Shown here: positions 9,804 to 19,265 of the stretch, in pieces
Numbering within the stretch: the first letter of the stretch is position 1
Layout of the letters: every line of letters begins with the position of its first letter
Source of the DNA: Caballeronia grimmiae
Lineage (GTDB): Bacteria > Pseudomonadota > Gammaproteobacteria > Burkholderiales > Burkholderiaceae
Assembly: GCF_000698555.1 (NCBI RefSeq)
Contig: NZ_JFHE01000008.1
Coordinates: 1-64,000, forward strand
DNA: 64,000 nucleotides
Direction of reading: 5' to 3'
Translations under genes and position numbers: made by a program
Notes under the pieces: generated by a model
The model's database searches: none
Seen by the model: only the letters and a program-made list of their open reading frames with translations
Told to the model about the DNA's origin: nothing

Positions 9804-10196
9804 ATGTCCGTTATTGCGTTTGCCGAATCGTTCAACCTCGAAGCCGCATTCAGCGATGTGTCCGAATACTGGTCGCCCAAAGTCGTCGCGCAGGTCAACG
9901 ATCAATACGTGAAGGTCGCAAAGGTGCGCGGCCAGCTCGTCTGGCACGACCACAAGCACGAGGACGAGCTCTTCTTCGTCGTGCGCGGGCATTTGAAGAT
10001 CGAGTACGATGGCGGCCGCGTCGTCGACTTGCCTGCTGGTTCGATGCACGTCGTGCCGCGCGGCACGCTGCACAATCCCGTCGCCGATGAAGAATGCTGG
10101 ATCGTGCTCATCGAGCCGGTGCAGACGAAGCACACGGGCGACGTGGAATCGCCGCTGACGAGGACGATCGACGAGCAGCTGGGGCAAGCGCGCTGA
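9804..10196 (+). CDS. Cupin-domain protein
   Basis: A 130-residue single-cupin protein. WHDHKHEDELFFVVRGHLKIEY fits cupin motif 1 (two His, Glu) and PAGSMHVVPRGTLHNP fits motif 2 (His), so a metal site is likely. Three ATGs are stacked at 9798, 9801 and 9804; GGAG at 9794-9797 best places initiation at 9804. It is translationally coupled to the LysE-type exporter, so it may act on or bind the same metabolite. The reaction is unknown. Confidence 0.88.
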   Translation: MSVIAFAESFNLEAAFSDVSEYWSPKVVAQVNDQYVKVAKVRGQLVWHDHKHEDELFFVVRGHLKIEYDGGRVVDLPAGSMHVVPRGTLHNPVADEECWIVLIEPVQTKHTGDVESPLTRTIDEQLGQAR

Positions 10197-10225
10197 GAAG
10201 GTTCAGCGCGCTTGCCGCCGGTTCG

Positions 10226-11677
10226 CTAGTGGGAGATGCTTTCGAGAGACTTGCCCAAGGTTCGGGGACCCATCAGGCCTATCGCGAGAATCACGCAGAA
10301 CATCGCGCTCGCAATGAACACGAAGACACCGTGAACCCCGAAATCTCGCAGGACGAACGCAATCACGAACGAGCTGAAGACGGCGGACAGGCGGCTCCAC
10401 GAGTACACGAACCCAACGGCACGGGCGCGAATCGTCGTCGGATAAAGCTCCTGCTGATAGGTGTGATACGTGAATGAAATGATATTGCCGGCCAACGTGA
10501 GAAGCACGCCAAGGACGACGATGGTGGCGGGCGAGCCTGCCTGACTGAAGAGCAAACCAGCGGCGATATTCACCGATGCCATCGCGACGATCACGTGCTT
10601 GCGCTCGAAGCGGTCGGCGATCCAGTAGCCGAGTAACGGGCCGATCGGCGCCGCGAGTCCGATGACCGTGGTGTACAGCAAGCTAGACGTCACCGTGATG
10701 CCTTGTTTCACCAGCAACGTCGGAACCCAGTTCGCGAAGCCGTAGAAGCCCACTGTCTGGAAGATGTGGAAGATGATGAGCATCAAGGTCCGGCGGCGAT
10801 AGGGCGGCTTCCACATATCGGCGAAACTCGCGCGTCGCGGAACAGGTTCGGATGGACCCGGCGGCGGCAGTGGCTGCCCGAACTGGCTTTCTACTTGCGC
10901 CTCCAGCTTCTTCAGGGCGGCGTCGGCTTCATCGACGCGGCCCTTGCTCGCGAGCCATCGCGGGCTCTCGGGAAGGTTGCGGCGGAAGTACCAGACAAAC
11001 AGCGCGCTGACACCGCCGATCAAGACGACCCAGCGCCAGCCGTCGAAGCCGAACGGCGCGACGGGTACGAGCAAGTAGGACAGGTAAGCGACGACCGGCA
11101 CAGCCGAGAAGCCGATGGCCTGACACACCGCGAAGGCCCTGCCTCGCAAATGCTTCGGCGCGAGTTCGGACATGTAAGTGCCGATGGTGATCAATTCGAC
11201 GCCGATACCGAGTCCCGAAATGAAGCGCCACAGGTTCAGCCCGAACGCGGTGTCCTGAAACGCCATGATCGTGTTGGCCGCTACGTACCAGAGCAGCGAG
11301 TAAGTGAAGATCGCGCGGCGGCCGAACTTGTCGGCGAGAAAGCCGCATGCCGCCGTGCCGATGAACAGGCCGGAGAACAGCGCCGCAATGAAGCTCGCCA
11401 CGCCCGATGTGCCGAACAGCCCGTGCGTGGTCGATGAAAGGATGCCGCTCTTGACCAGTCCCGGCGCGATGTACCCTGTGAAGAGCAGGTCGTACAGTTC
11501 GAAGAAGAAGCCGAGGCTCAGAAGCAGGATGAGTTTCCATACCGCCTTCGTCGCGGGCAGCCGATCCAGCCGGGCGGAGATTTCACCGACTTCACCGCCG
11601 CTTATGCGGGTGATCGCTTCGCCTGACGCGCCTTCGGCTGGCGCTCGAAAGCTCGGGGTACTTTCCGCGATGGCCAT
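10226..11677 (-). CDS. MFS transporter
   Basis: A 483-residue major-facilitator protein with 12 expected membrane segments. The loop 2-3 motif GFLADKFGRRAIF and the later RFERKHV loop fit the MFS A-motif; LPESPRWLASKGR after TM6 is typical of the sugar/metabolite:H+ symporter group. It follows the aconitase-family gene by about 100 bases on the same strand, which suggests it imports the organic acid handled by that enzyme. The substrate is inferred from context only. Confidence 0.9.
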   Translation of the reverse strand: MAIAESTPSFRAPAEGASGEAITRISGGEVGEISARLDRLPATKAVWKLILLLSLGFFFELYDLLFTGYIAPGLVKSGILSSTTHGLFGTSGVASFIAALFSGLFIGTAACGFLADKFGRRAIFTYSLLWYVAANTIMAFQDTAFGLNLWRFISGLGIGVELITIGTYMSELAPKHLRGRAFAVCQAIGFSAVPVVAYLSYLLVPVAPFGFDGWRWVVLIGGVSALFVWYFRRNLPESPRWLASKGRVDEADAALKKLEAQVESQFGQPLPPPGPSEPVPRRASFADMWKPPYRRRTLMLIIFHIFQTVGFYGFANWVPTLLVKQGITVTSSLLYTTVIGLAAPIGPLLGYWIADRFERKHVIVAMASVNIAAGLLFSQAGSPATIVVLGVLLTLAGNIISFTYHTYQQELYPTTIRARAVGFVYSWSRLSAVFSSFVIAFVLRDFGVHGVFVFIASAMFCVILAIGLMGPRTLGKSLESISH

Positions 11678-11779
11678 AGGTGTCTCCTGAATAGTATTGT
11701 GGTGGTCGGGTGCGCTGGAACTGAAGCATGCGGAGCGACTGCGCGCCTCGTTGCTGCATCGAAGCGCGCAACGAATGCG

Positions 11780-13738
11780 TCACGCGTAGATTCGTTGCAA
11801 CTCGTCGAACGACGTTACCTTGCCGGCGATCGCGCTTGCCGCGACGGTAGGCGGGCTCGCGAGCCACACTTTCCCCGGTCCCGACCGGCCGTTGAAGTTG
11901 CGATTGATCGCGCTGATCGTGACCTGCGACGACTCCGTCGACGAGCCGGGGCCGCAGTTCGCACACGCGCCGCAAGCGGGCTGCAGCAATACCGCGCCGA
12001 CCTGCTCGAACGCCTTCAGATAGCCACGCGCGACGCAATAGTCGCGCACGTCGGAGGTTCCGAACTGCAGGAAAAGCTGCACGTTCGATGGCACCGACAG
12101 CCCGCGAGCGGCAGCCCACGAAAGCACTTCGTGATAGTGATCGAAGTCCTCGCGCTTCCCGGCCGTGCACGATCCGCCGTAGGCGATGTCCACCGCCGGC
12201 CGCTCGCTGAGCGCGGACAAGGGCACACCGTTGCCGGGATCGCCGGGCGCCGCGAGCATCGGCGTGATGCCGGAGCAGTCGATATCGATCACGGCTGCGT
12301 AGGCCGCGCCGTCGTCGCTGCACATCCACGGTTCGAGCACGAAGTCGATGCCGCGTCGTTCCTTCAGAAAGCGGACCGTCTCCTGATCGGGTGCGACGAT
12401 GCCGGTGAAGCCGCCGAGTTCGGCGGTCATGTTGGTCAGCGTGGTCCGTTCGTCCGTCGTCAGGTCGGCGATGGCCGGGCCTGCAAATTCGAAAACCTTG
12501 CCCACGCCCGAGCCCTTTCGAATCCCGGGATCGGCCAGAAGATGCAGGACGATGTCTTTGGCTGTCACGCCTGCCGGCACGCGACCGTTGAGATTGACAC
12601 GCAGCGACTGCGGCACGGTCAGGCGGACCGCGCCCGTGACGAACGCATTCGACATGTCGGTCGTGCCGACGCCGAAGGCCACGCAACCCAGCGCGCCGCT
12701 GTGCGGCGTATGCGAATCGGTTCCGACGACGACCTGGCCCGGAAGCGCGTACTGCTCCGCCATCATCGCGTGCGAGATGCCCTCCGAGCCTTCTTCGATG
12801 CCGCCGTCGCGTTCATTCAGATAGCCGTGATTGACGAGCCCGTAGTCCCTCGCGAACTGACGATGCGCGCTCGATAGTTCTCGCACGTTGGGAAGCAGGC
12901 CGTTCCTGATATGAAGCTCGCTCTTATGTGAATAAGAGAGGTGATCCTCGAACGCAAGGATCGTTTCCGGCTGATGCAAAGTCAGCGGACGGCCGAAAGT
13001 CTTGTGCAGCATGTGCGCGGCCATGCCGGTGTAGTACTCGTGGATGAAGCGCCAGTCGGCGCGCACGAACGTCCCCGAGCCGGGAGCAAGCGTCCCGTCG
13101 GTTCCTTCGGTTTTCAGCGCATGACGCTCGAGTATCTTCTGGGTCAGCGTGCGCGGCCCGCTGCTCGGTTCGGCCGATACCGGAACGATCTCCTTCATGT
13201 GCGCCGCGCCGTATCGCAGAAGCCCGCCGTTACGGAGGATCGCGGCTGCCAGAGCGTCGCGGGAACCGACCAGCTCTTCGATGTCGATCGCCTCGCCGCG
13301 CTGAATGCGCTCGATCAAACCGAAGTCTGTCGACGTAAAGAGCCCGAGGTTGTCCGCATTTTGCCGATAGATCCGCTCGAAGCTGTGAGCGATGACGAGA
13401 CGAATGCCGGCGCTGTACTCGGCGAGCGGACTATGCTCGCGCGACGATCCCTTGCCGTAACGATTCCCGCCGACCGTCACGCAGAACTTGCCGTCGCGGA
13501 CCGCGTTCTGGCCGATGGGATTGCGCTCGCCCGTATGAAACCCGACGTAAGGCACCGCGCCGAGCCGTTCGTCGAAGCGCGTAAGGACGCTCACCGGCGT
13601 GATCTCGTCGGTCGAGATGTCGTCTCTCAGCGCGCCCGCCGTGGCGAGCGTGAGGTCGTGGCCTTCGAGCTGTCGTTGCACGAGGTCCGGGTCCGTGCTG
13701 AGAAAAAGAATCCGGCCCGTCAGGGTTAGGCTTGCCAT
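11780..13738 (-). CDS. Aconitase/isopropylmalate dehydratase-family protein with N-terminal swivel domain
   Basis: A 652-residue hydro-lyase. The first ~190 residues are a LeuD-like swivel domain (YGKGSSREHSPLAEYSAGIRLVIAHSFERIYRQNADN). The rest is a LeuC-like catalytic domain with HEYYTGMAAHML, VVVGTDSHTPHSGALGC, GGSCTAGKREDF and CGACANCGPG, the last two carrying cysteines for the [4Fe-4S] cluster. ATG 13738 has AGGAG seven bases upstream. Separate LeuC/LeuD or AcnA place the swivel last, so this order is closer in layout to AcnB but lacks its HEAT domain. It likely isomerises or dehydrates a hydroxy di- or tricarboxylate. Two LysR genes upstream and an MFS gene downstream form a catabolic unit. 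Confidence 0.87.
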   Translation of the reverse strand: MASLTLTGRILFLSTDPDLVQRQLEGHDLTLATAGALRDDISTDEITPVSVLTRFDERLGAVPYVGFHTGERNPIGQNAVRDGKFCVTVGGNRYGKGSSREHSPLAEYSAGIRLVIAHSFERIYRQNADNLGLFTSTDFGLIERIQRGEAIDIEELVGSRDALAAAILRNGGLLRYGAAHMKEIVPVSAEPSSGPRTLTQKILERHALKTEGTDGTLAPGSGTFVRADWRFIHEYYTGMAAHMLHKTFGRPLTLHQPETILAFEDHLSYSHKSELHIRNGLLPNVRELSSAHRQFARDYGLVNHGYLNERDGGIEEGSEGISHAMMAEQYALPGQVVVGTDSHTPHSGALGCVAFGVGTTDMSNAFVTGAVRLTVPQSLRVNLNGRVPAGVTAKDIVLHLLADPGIRKGSGVGKVFEFAGPAIADLTTDERTTLTNMTAELGGFTGIVAPDQETVRFLKERRGIDFVLEPWMCSDDGAAYAAVIDIDCSGITPMLAAPGDPGNGVPLSALSERPAVDIAYGGSCTAGKREDFDHYHEVLSWAAARGLSVPSNVQLFLQFGTSDVRDYCVARGYLKAFEQVGAVLLQPACGACANCGPGSSTESSQVTISAINRNFNGRSGPGKVWLASPPTVAASAIAGKVTSFDELQRIYA

Positions 13739-13833
13739 CGAACGTCTCCTTGGGAGCAGACTGTAGACGGCAAGCGCGCCACGGTGGAAGTGCTGATTGA
13801 GCAAGGGCCCTCTCGCAGATTGCGAGATCGGAA

Positions 13834-14724
13834 TTAACCCTTATGCGTGAGGAAATCGACGAGCGCCTGAACCGCGCGCAGTGCCGGCGTCTTCCGGTGC
13901 GCGTGGACTTGCAGCGAGCGGTTGCGCGCCCACGCTTCATCGAGCGGCTTGCGGACGAAATTGCGCGATCCGGCGAAGGCCGACGCGGCGCTCGTCGGCA
14001 CGACGCCAATGCCGAGACCGGCTTCGACCATCCGGCACTGCGCGTCGAAGCTGTTCACGGTGACGACGAGTTTCAGCGGTGCTCTGCCCGCTTCCGCCCG
14101 CTCCTTGAGGACCTGATCCAGCGAGCCGCCCGCCTGCAATGCGACCACCGGGTAGCGGATCACATCGTCGAAAGCGACCGTATCGTGCTGCTCGAGTTCG
14201 TGCCCCGGCGGCAGCACGACCATCAGCGGGTCATCGGCGAAGTGCCACGTTTGCAGTTGTGACGGCGCCTCGGGATTCGCCGATATCCCGACGTCGGCGC
14301 GACCGTCCAGACATGCGCGGACCACTTCGTCGCTGATCTGCTCGGTGAGCGCAATTTCCACGAGCGGATACGCAGCCTGAAAGCCCTTCAGCAGCTCCGG
14401 CAGGAAGCCCACGATCGCTGAAGCGTTCGCGAATAGCCGCACCGTCCCGGCCACTTGCCCGCCGAGCGACTGTATCTCGCGCGCCATCTGCCGCAACTGG
14501 CCGTCGACCGACTTCGCGCACGAAAGCGCATGACGTCCCGCTTCGGTCAGCTCGACGCCGGCCGCCGAGCGGATGAGCAGCGGCAGGCCCATGACTGCTT
14601 CGAGATCGGTCAGCCGCCTGCTCAGTGCGGATGCAGCGATGTGATTCAGGCTCGCCGCCCGCGCGATGGAGCCGGTTTCCGCAACGGAGATGAAGAGTTC
14701 GAGGCTGTAGTGATCGATTCGCAT
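13834..14724 (-). CDS. LysR-family transcriptional regulator (proximal to the aconitase-family gene)
   Basis: A 296-residue LysR protein with the HTH at about residues 6-65 (ELFISVAETGSIARAASLNHIAASALSRRLTDLE) and an effector domain from GTVRLFANASAIVGFL. Late segments EAGLGIGVVPTSAASAF are typical of the ligand domain. It lies 95 bases upstream of, and is codirectional with, the aconitase-family gene, and follows a second LysR gene by 11 bases. It probably controls this organic-acid unit. Confidence 0.92.
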   Translation of the reverse strand: MRIDHYSLELFISVAETGSIARAASLNHIAASALSRRLTDLEAVMGLPLLIRSAAGVELTEAGRHALSCAKSVDGQLRQMAREIQSLGGQVAGTVRLFANASAIVGFLPELLKGFQAAYPLVEIALTEQISDEVVRACLDGRADVGISANPEAPSQLQTWHFADDPLMVVLPPGHELEQHDTVAFDDVIRYPVVALQAGGSLDQVLKERAEAGRAPLKLVVTVNSFDAQCRMVEAGLGIGVVPTSAASAFAGSRNFVRKPLDEAWARNRSLQVHAHRKTPALRAVQALVDFLTHKG

Positions 14725-14735
14725 CTGGCGTCCCC

Positions 14736-15641
14736 CTAAACTCCGCGCCCGTAGCCGAGGAAATCGACGAACGCGCTCGCCGCAGGAGACAACGGCGAGC
14801 CCTTCTTCCACAACATGCCTACGTCCATCTGCGGAACGGGATCGGCGATCTCGCGCGCCTCGATGCGCTTGCCTTCGAGCGACCACGGCCGGAACACCAT
14901 CTCCGAGAGAATCGTCACGCCGAATCCGTGCGACACCAGTCCGCGTAAGGCTTCCATCGATCCCGTGCGCAGGAAGACGTCCGGCTGAGGCGTCACCTTC
15001 TTCCAGTAGCGCAGTGCGGATTCCTCGCCCTCGTCGACGGTCAGCATGATGTAGCGATGCGCTGCGATATCGCGAAGAGTCGGCCGCTGGATTTTTGCGA
15101 GCGGGTGCGAAGGCGCGACCCACAGCTTTCTTGGCGAAATGACGAGGCTGCGGTGCTCGAATCGGCCGATAGACTCCAGATTCGACAGGATAGCCACGCC
15201 CACGTCGATGCCGCCCGACGCCACCGACGCTTCCAGTGTCGCCCGGTCGAGGTCGTGCAATTCGAAGTGCACTTGCGGATAACTCGCGGCAAAGCGCGCG
15301 AGCACTTCGGGAAGGAAGTATCCGAGCACCGTGTACGAAGCCCCGATACGCACCGTTCCCTGAGCTTCTTTCGAGCGGGAGCGGGACTTGTGGAGCGCAT
15401 CACTGAGCGAGTCGAGCACGTGCCGCGCGTGATTGTAGAAGTCGTGGCCGTCCAGCGTCAGCGCGACGCCATGGGGCAAGCGTTCGAAGAGCCTGGTCCC
15501 GAGCGCGCTTTCGAGCGACGACACCGCGTTCGTCACGGCCGACTGCGACACATGCTCGTTTGCCGCGGCCATCGAAATCTGACCGCTTTGCGCGGCGGCG
15601 ACGAAGTACCGCAATTGACGGATCGTGATGTCGCTCGGCAT
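14736..15641 (-). CDS. LysR-family transcriptional regulator (divergent from fused oxidoreductase)
   Basis: A 301-residue LysR protein. The HTH spans about residues 8-66 (LRYFVAAAQSGQISMAAANEHVSQSAVTNAVSSLE); the effector domain starts near GTVRIGASYTVLGYFLPEV. It is divergent from the indolepyruvate oxidoreductase gene with about 100 bases between starts, and is the first gene of the leftward run that continues into a second LysR. It could regulate either direction or both. It shares little with the neighbouring LysR in the effector domain, so the pair is not a recent duplication. Confidence 0.92.
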   Translation of the reverse strand: MPSDITIRQLRYFVAAAQSGQISMAAANEHVSQSAVTNAVSSLESALGTRLFERLPHGVALTLDGHDFYNHARHVLDSLSDALHKSRSRSKEAQGTVRIGASYTVLGYFLPEVLARFAASYPQVHFELHDLDRATLEASVASGGIDVGVAILSNLESIGRFEHRSLVISPRKLWVAPSHPLAKIQRPTLRDIAAHRYIMLTVDEGEESALRYWKKVTPQPDVFLRTGSMEALRGLVSHGFGVTILSEMVFRPWSLEGKRIEAREIADPVPQMDVGMLWKKGSPLSPAASAFVDFLGYGRGV

Positions 15642-15740
15642 TCGAAAAAGTCATAGCGGGTTTCCGAATTTATGATTTTACGATGAGCGAGGCGCTTCCT
15701 ACACTCCGTGGAAACCAAAGACATACCCGGAGACTCGACG

Positions 15741-18700
15741 ATGTTCATCTCGCTGGAAGACAAGTATGTGAAGCCGCACGGACGCGTCTATATGACCGGC
15801 ACTCAGGCGCTCGTGCGGATGCTGCTAGCCCAGAAACAGCGCGACGAGTCTCAGGGTTTGACGACGGGAGGCTTCGTATCCGGTTATCGCGGCTCTCCGC
15901 TGGGCGCGGTCGATCAGGAACTGTGGAAAGCCAGGAAACACCTCGATGCGAACACCATCCGGTTCACGCCGGGCCTCAACGAAGAACTGGCGGCCACGGC
16001 GGTCTGGGGCACACAGATGGTCAACCTCGATCCCAACGCGACGGTCGACGGTGTGTTCGCGATGTGGTACGGCAAGGGGCCGGGCGTCGACCGCAGCGGC
16101 GACGTGTTCAAGCACGGCAACATCGCGGGGACATCGCGGCACGGCGGCGTACTCGTCATCGCGGGCGACGATCACAGTTGCAAGTCGTCGAGCTTGCCGC
16201 ATCAGAGCGAACATGCGTTTATCGCCGCGATGATGCCGGTGATGAATCCGTCCGGCGTTCGGGAATTCGTCGAATTCGGTCTTCACGGCTGGGCGATGTC
16301 GCGCTATTCGGGCTGCTGGGTCGGCTTCAAGACCATCACGGACACGATCGAAACGTCGTCGTCGTTCGAAGTCGATCCGGCGTCGGTCGAGATCAACATC
16401 CCCGACAGCTATCCCGTTCCGCCCGACGGCTTCTCCTTGCGCTGGCCCGACGCGCCGCTGGAACAGGAGAACCGGCTGCAGCGCGAACGGCTTTACGCGC
16501 TCCTCGAATACGTGCGATTGAACCGGCTCAATCGACAACTCTGGGACGCGCCGCGGGCACGCTTCGGCATCGTGACGACGGGCAAGAGCTACCTCGACAC
16601 CCGCGAGGCGCTCGCGCTACTCGGGCTCGACGAGGATGCCGCGAGCGCGCTCGGCATTCGCCTGTTGAAAATCGGCGTCTCGTGGCCGCTCGAGCCGCAA
16701 TGCGTCCGAGCGTTCGCGGACGGTCTATCGGAGATTCTCGTCGTCGAAGAGAAGCGGCAGATCATCGAATATCAGATCAAGGAGCAGTTGTACAACGAGC
16801 CGGTGTCGTCGCGTCCGCGCGTAGTCGGCAAGTACGCCGAAATGGGCGAATGGGTGCAGGTCCCCAAGGACGGCATTCTTCTATCGCCCAACGGAGAACT
16901 CAACGCTTCGACGATTGCTGCGACCATCGCGGCGCGGCTCGCGCGCGTCTTCGGACCGGACGGCTTGCCGGCGAGCGTTCACGCTTTTCTCGAAACCCTC
17001 GCAGGCAACACGGCGCGTCCTGCGCTGGACATGAAACTCCCGCAGCGCGTGCCGTATTTCTGTTCCGGGTGTCCTCACAACACGTCCACCAGGGTGCCCG
17101 AGGGCAGCCGGGCGGTGGCAGGCATCGGTTGCCACTTCATGTCGATGTGGATGGACCGCAGCACGGAGACGTTCACGCAGATGGGCGGCGAAGGCGCTTC
17201 GTGGATCGGGCAGGCGCCCTTCACGACGACGCGCCATATCTTCGCCAATCTCGGCGACGGCACGTATATGCACTCCGGTTCGCTGGCGATTCGGGCGGCG
17301 GTCGCGGCGGGCGTCGACATCACGTACAAGATTCTCTACAACGACGCCGTCGCCATGACGGGCGGACAGCCGGTGGAGGGCGGGCCGAGCGTGCTGCAGA
17401 TCGTGAATCAGGTCGCCGCCGAGGGCGTGAAGCAGGTTCACCTCGTGACGGACGACCCGGGGCAGTTTGACGCGGCTGCGTTGCCAGTCGGCACGCGGCT
17501 TCTGCATCGCGACAAGATGGACGAGCTGCAACGCGAGCTACGCGACGTGGCGGGTGTGACGGTCATCGTCTATGCGCAGACGTGCGCCGCTGAAAAACGC
17601 AGACGCCGCAAGCAGAAAAAACTGGCTGATCCTGCACGCCGCGTGTTGATCAACGAGGAAGTCTGCGAGGGATGCGGCGATTGCGGCACGCAGTCGAATT
17701 GCGTGTCGATCCTGCCGCTCGAAACGCCGCTCGGCCGCAAGCGCACCATCGACCAAAGCTCCTGCAACAAAGACTTCTCGTGCGTGAAGGGCTTCTGTCC
17801 CAGCTTCGTGACGGTGGAAGGCGGCACGTTGCGCAGGCCGCGCAAGGCGGAAATCGCCATTCCGTCCGGTCTTCAGGCGGCGACGCTGCCTGACTTGAGC
17901 GAGCCGTACAACGTGGTCGTGACCGGTGTCGGTGGAACGGGTGTCGTGACGATCGGTGCGCTGATGGGAATGGCGGCGCATATCGAAGGCAAGGGCGTGC
18001 TCGTCCTCGATATGGCGGGCATGGCGCAGAAGGGCGGTGCGGTGATGTCGCACATCCGCATCGCACGCGCGCCCGACGCGCTGCATGCTGCGCGGGTTGC
18101 ATCCGGGAAAGCGCACTTGATCCTCGCCTGCGACGCGATGGTGGCTGCGGGCAAGGATGCGGTTGCACTATGCGATTCGGCTCGCACGGTGTCCGTTGCG
18201 AATACCGATGTCGCTCCGACCGGCAGCTTCGCCCGCGATCCGGACTGGTCCGCGTCGCCGGAAGGCTTGCTCGCGCAGGTGCAAGCGCATTCGCTGCGCA
18301 CGGATTCGCTCGAAGCGACGCGCATTGCAACCGCGCTCATGGGCGACGCTGTTGCAACCAACATGTTCCTGCTTGGCTTTGCATGGCAGCGCGGGCTCGT
18401 TCCGCTCGAAGAAGAATCGTTGATGCGCGCGATCGAACTGAATGGCGCGGCCATCGAGATGAACAAGACGGCTTTCGCGTGGGGCCGGCAAGCGGCGCTC
18501 GACTTGAACACCGTAAAAGCAGCAGCGGGTATCGGCGACCCAGTAAGCATCGTTTCGATGCCGCCGAGGAGAGAATCGCTGGAGCAGATCATTGCTGATC
18601 GCGTGCGGAGGCTGACGGCTTATCAGAGTGCCGCATACGCGCATCGCTACGAGCGTTATGTCGGAGAAGCGGCTCAGAGAGAACGCGAGCGCGTGGGCGG

Positions 18701-19229
18701 CGAGAAAGTCAGTCGGGAGATCGCCGTGAGCTTATACAAGCTGATGGCGTACAAGGACGAATACGAGGTCGCGCGGCTGTATGCGGAAACGGACTTCGCC
18801 CAGCGCGCGACGGCGATGTTCGAAGGTGATGTCAGGCTTCGATTCCATCTCGCGCCACCGTTGCTGGCAAAGAAGGACAAGCAAGGGCGATTGCTCAAAC
18901 AGGAATACGGAAGCTGGATGCTGACCGTGTTCAGGATGCTGGCGAAAGGCAAAGTGCTGAGAGGGTCCGTGCTCGATCCGTTCGGATATACGGCAGAGCG
19001 TCGGCGGGAACGAAAGGCGATCGAAGTGTACGAAACATCGATGCGCGAGGTGCTTGAATCGCTCGATGCACCACGGCTTGCGACGGCTGTCGAGCTTGCG
19101 AAGCTGCCGCAAAGCGTTCGCGGTTTCGGGCATGTGAAGGAGCGTAACGCCGAGATGGCCGAAGCGAAGCGTACGGCGTTGATGGAGCAATTTGAGCGGG
19201 AGCATGCGGTGACGAAAGAGGCGGCTTGA
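15741..19229 (+). CDS. Fused indolepyruvate ferredoxin oxidoreductase family protein
   Basis: A 1162-residue cytosolic enzyme combining the alpha and gamma parts of 2-oxoacid:ferredoxin oxidoreductases. The N-terminal ~600 residues are the TPP-binding part (FVSGYRGSPLGAVDQEL, then GIGCHFMSMWMDR and NLGDGTYMHSGSLAIRAA). A cysteine cluster follows (EEVCEGCGDCGTQSNCVSILP, later SCNKDFSCVKGFCPSF) for [4Fe-4S] centres. The IorB-like gamma domain starts at VVVTGVGGTGVVTIGAL. A long C-terminal region (DUF6537 type) ends the protein. Family members oxidise aryl- or branched-chain 2-oxoacids to acyl-CoA. ATG 15741 has GGAG eight bases upstream; an in-frame GTG at 15708 is less likely. Divergent from a LysR gene. 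Confidence 0.93.
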   Translation: MFISLEDKYVKPHGRVYMTGTQALVRMLLAQKQRDESQGLTTGGFVSGYRGSPLGAVDQELWKARKHLDANTIRFTPGLNEELAATAVWGTQMVNLDPNATVDGVFAMWYGKGPGVDRSGDVFKHGNIAGTSRHGGVLVIAGDDHSCKSSSLPHQSEHAFIAAMMPVMNPSGVREFVEFGLHGWAMSRYSGCWVGFKTITDTIETSSSFEVDPASVEINIPDSYPVPPDGFSLRWPDAPLEQENRLQRERLYALLEYVRLNRLNRQLWDAPRARFGIVTTGKSYLDTREALALLGLDEDAASALGIRLLKIGVSWPLEPQCVRAFADGLSEILVVEEKRQIIEYQIKEQLYNEPVSSRPRVVGKYAEMGEWVQVPKDGILLSPNGELNASTIAATIAARLARVFGPDGLPASVHAFLETLAGNTARPALDMKLPQRVPYFCSGCPHNTSTRVPEGSRAVAGIGCHFMSMWMDRSTETFTQMGGEGASWIGQAPFTTTRHIFANLGDGTYMHSGSLAIRAAVAAGVDITYKILYNDAVAMTGGQPVEGGPSVLQIVNQVAAEGVKQVHLVTDDPGQFDAAALPVGTRLLHRDKMDELQRELRDVAGVTVIVYAQTCAAEKRRRRKQKKLADPARRVLINEEVCEGCGDCGTQSNCVSILPLETPLGRKRTIDQSSCNKDFSCVKGFCPSFVTVEGGTLRRPRKAEIAIPSGLQAATLPDLSEPYNVVVTGVGGTGVVTIGALMGMAAHIEGKGVLVLDMAGMAQKGGAVMSHIRIARAPDALHAARVASGKAHLILACDAMVAAGKDAVALCDSARTVSVANTDVAPTGSFARDPDWSASPEGLLAQVQAHSLRTDSLEATRIATALMGDAVATNMFLLGFAWQRGLVPLEEESLMRAIELNGAAIEMNKTAFAWGRQAALDLNTVKAAAGIGDPVSIVSMPPRRESLEQIIADRVRRLTAYQSAAYAHRYERYVGEAAQRERERVGGEKVSREIAVSLYKLMAYKDEYEVARLYAETDFAQRATAMFEGDVRLRFHLAPPLLAKKDKQGRLLKQEYGSWMLTVFRMLAKGKVLRGSVLDPFGYTAERRRERKAIEVYETSMREVLESLDAPRLATAVELAKLPQSVRGFGHVKERNAEMAEAKRTALMEQFEREHAVTKEAA

Positions 19230-19265
19230 AGCGGGGACCTGAGCGCCGAGAAATCGAATCGGACA

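Noticed and set aside
11780-13738. Housekeeping aconitase or leuCD
   Set aside because: Domain order, single-chain length of 652 residues and the MFS/LysR context do not fit either.
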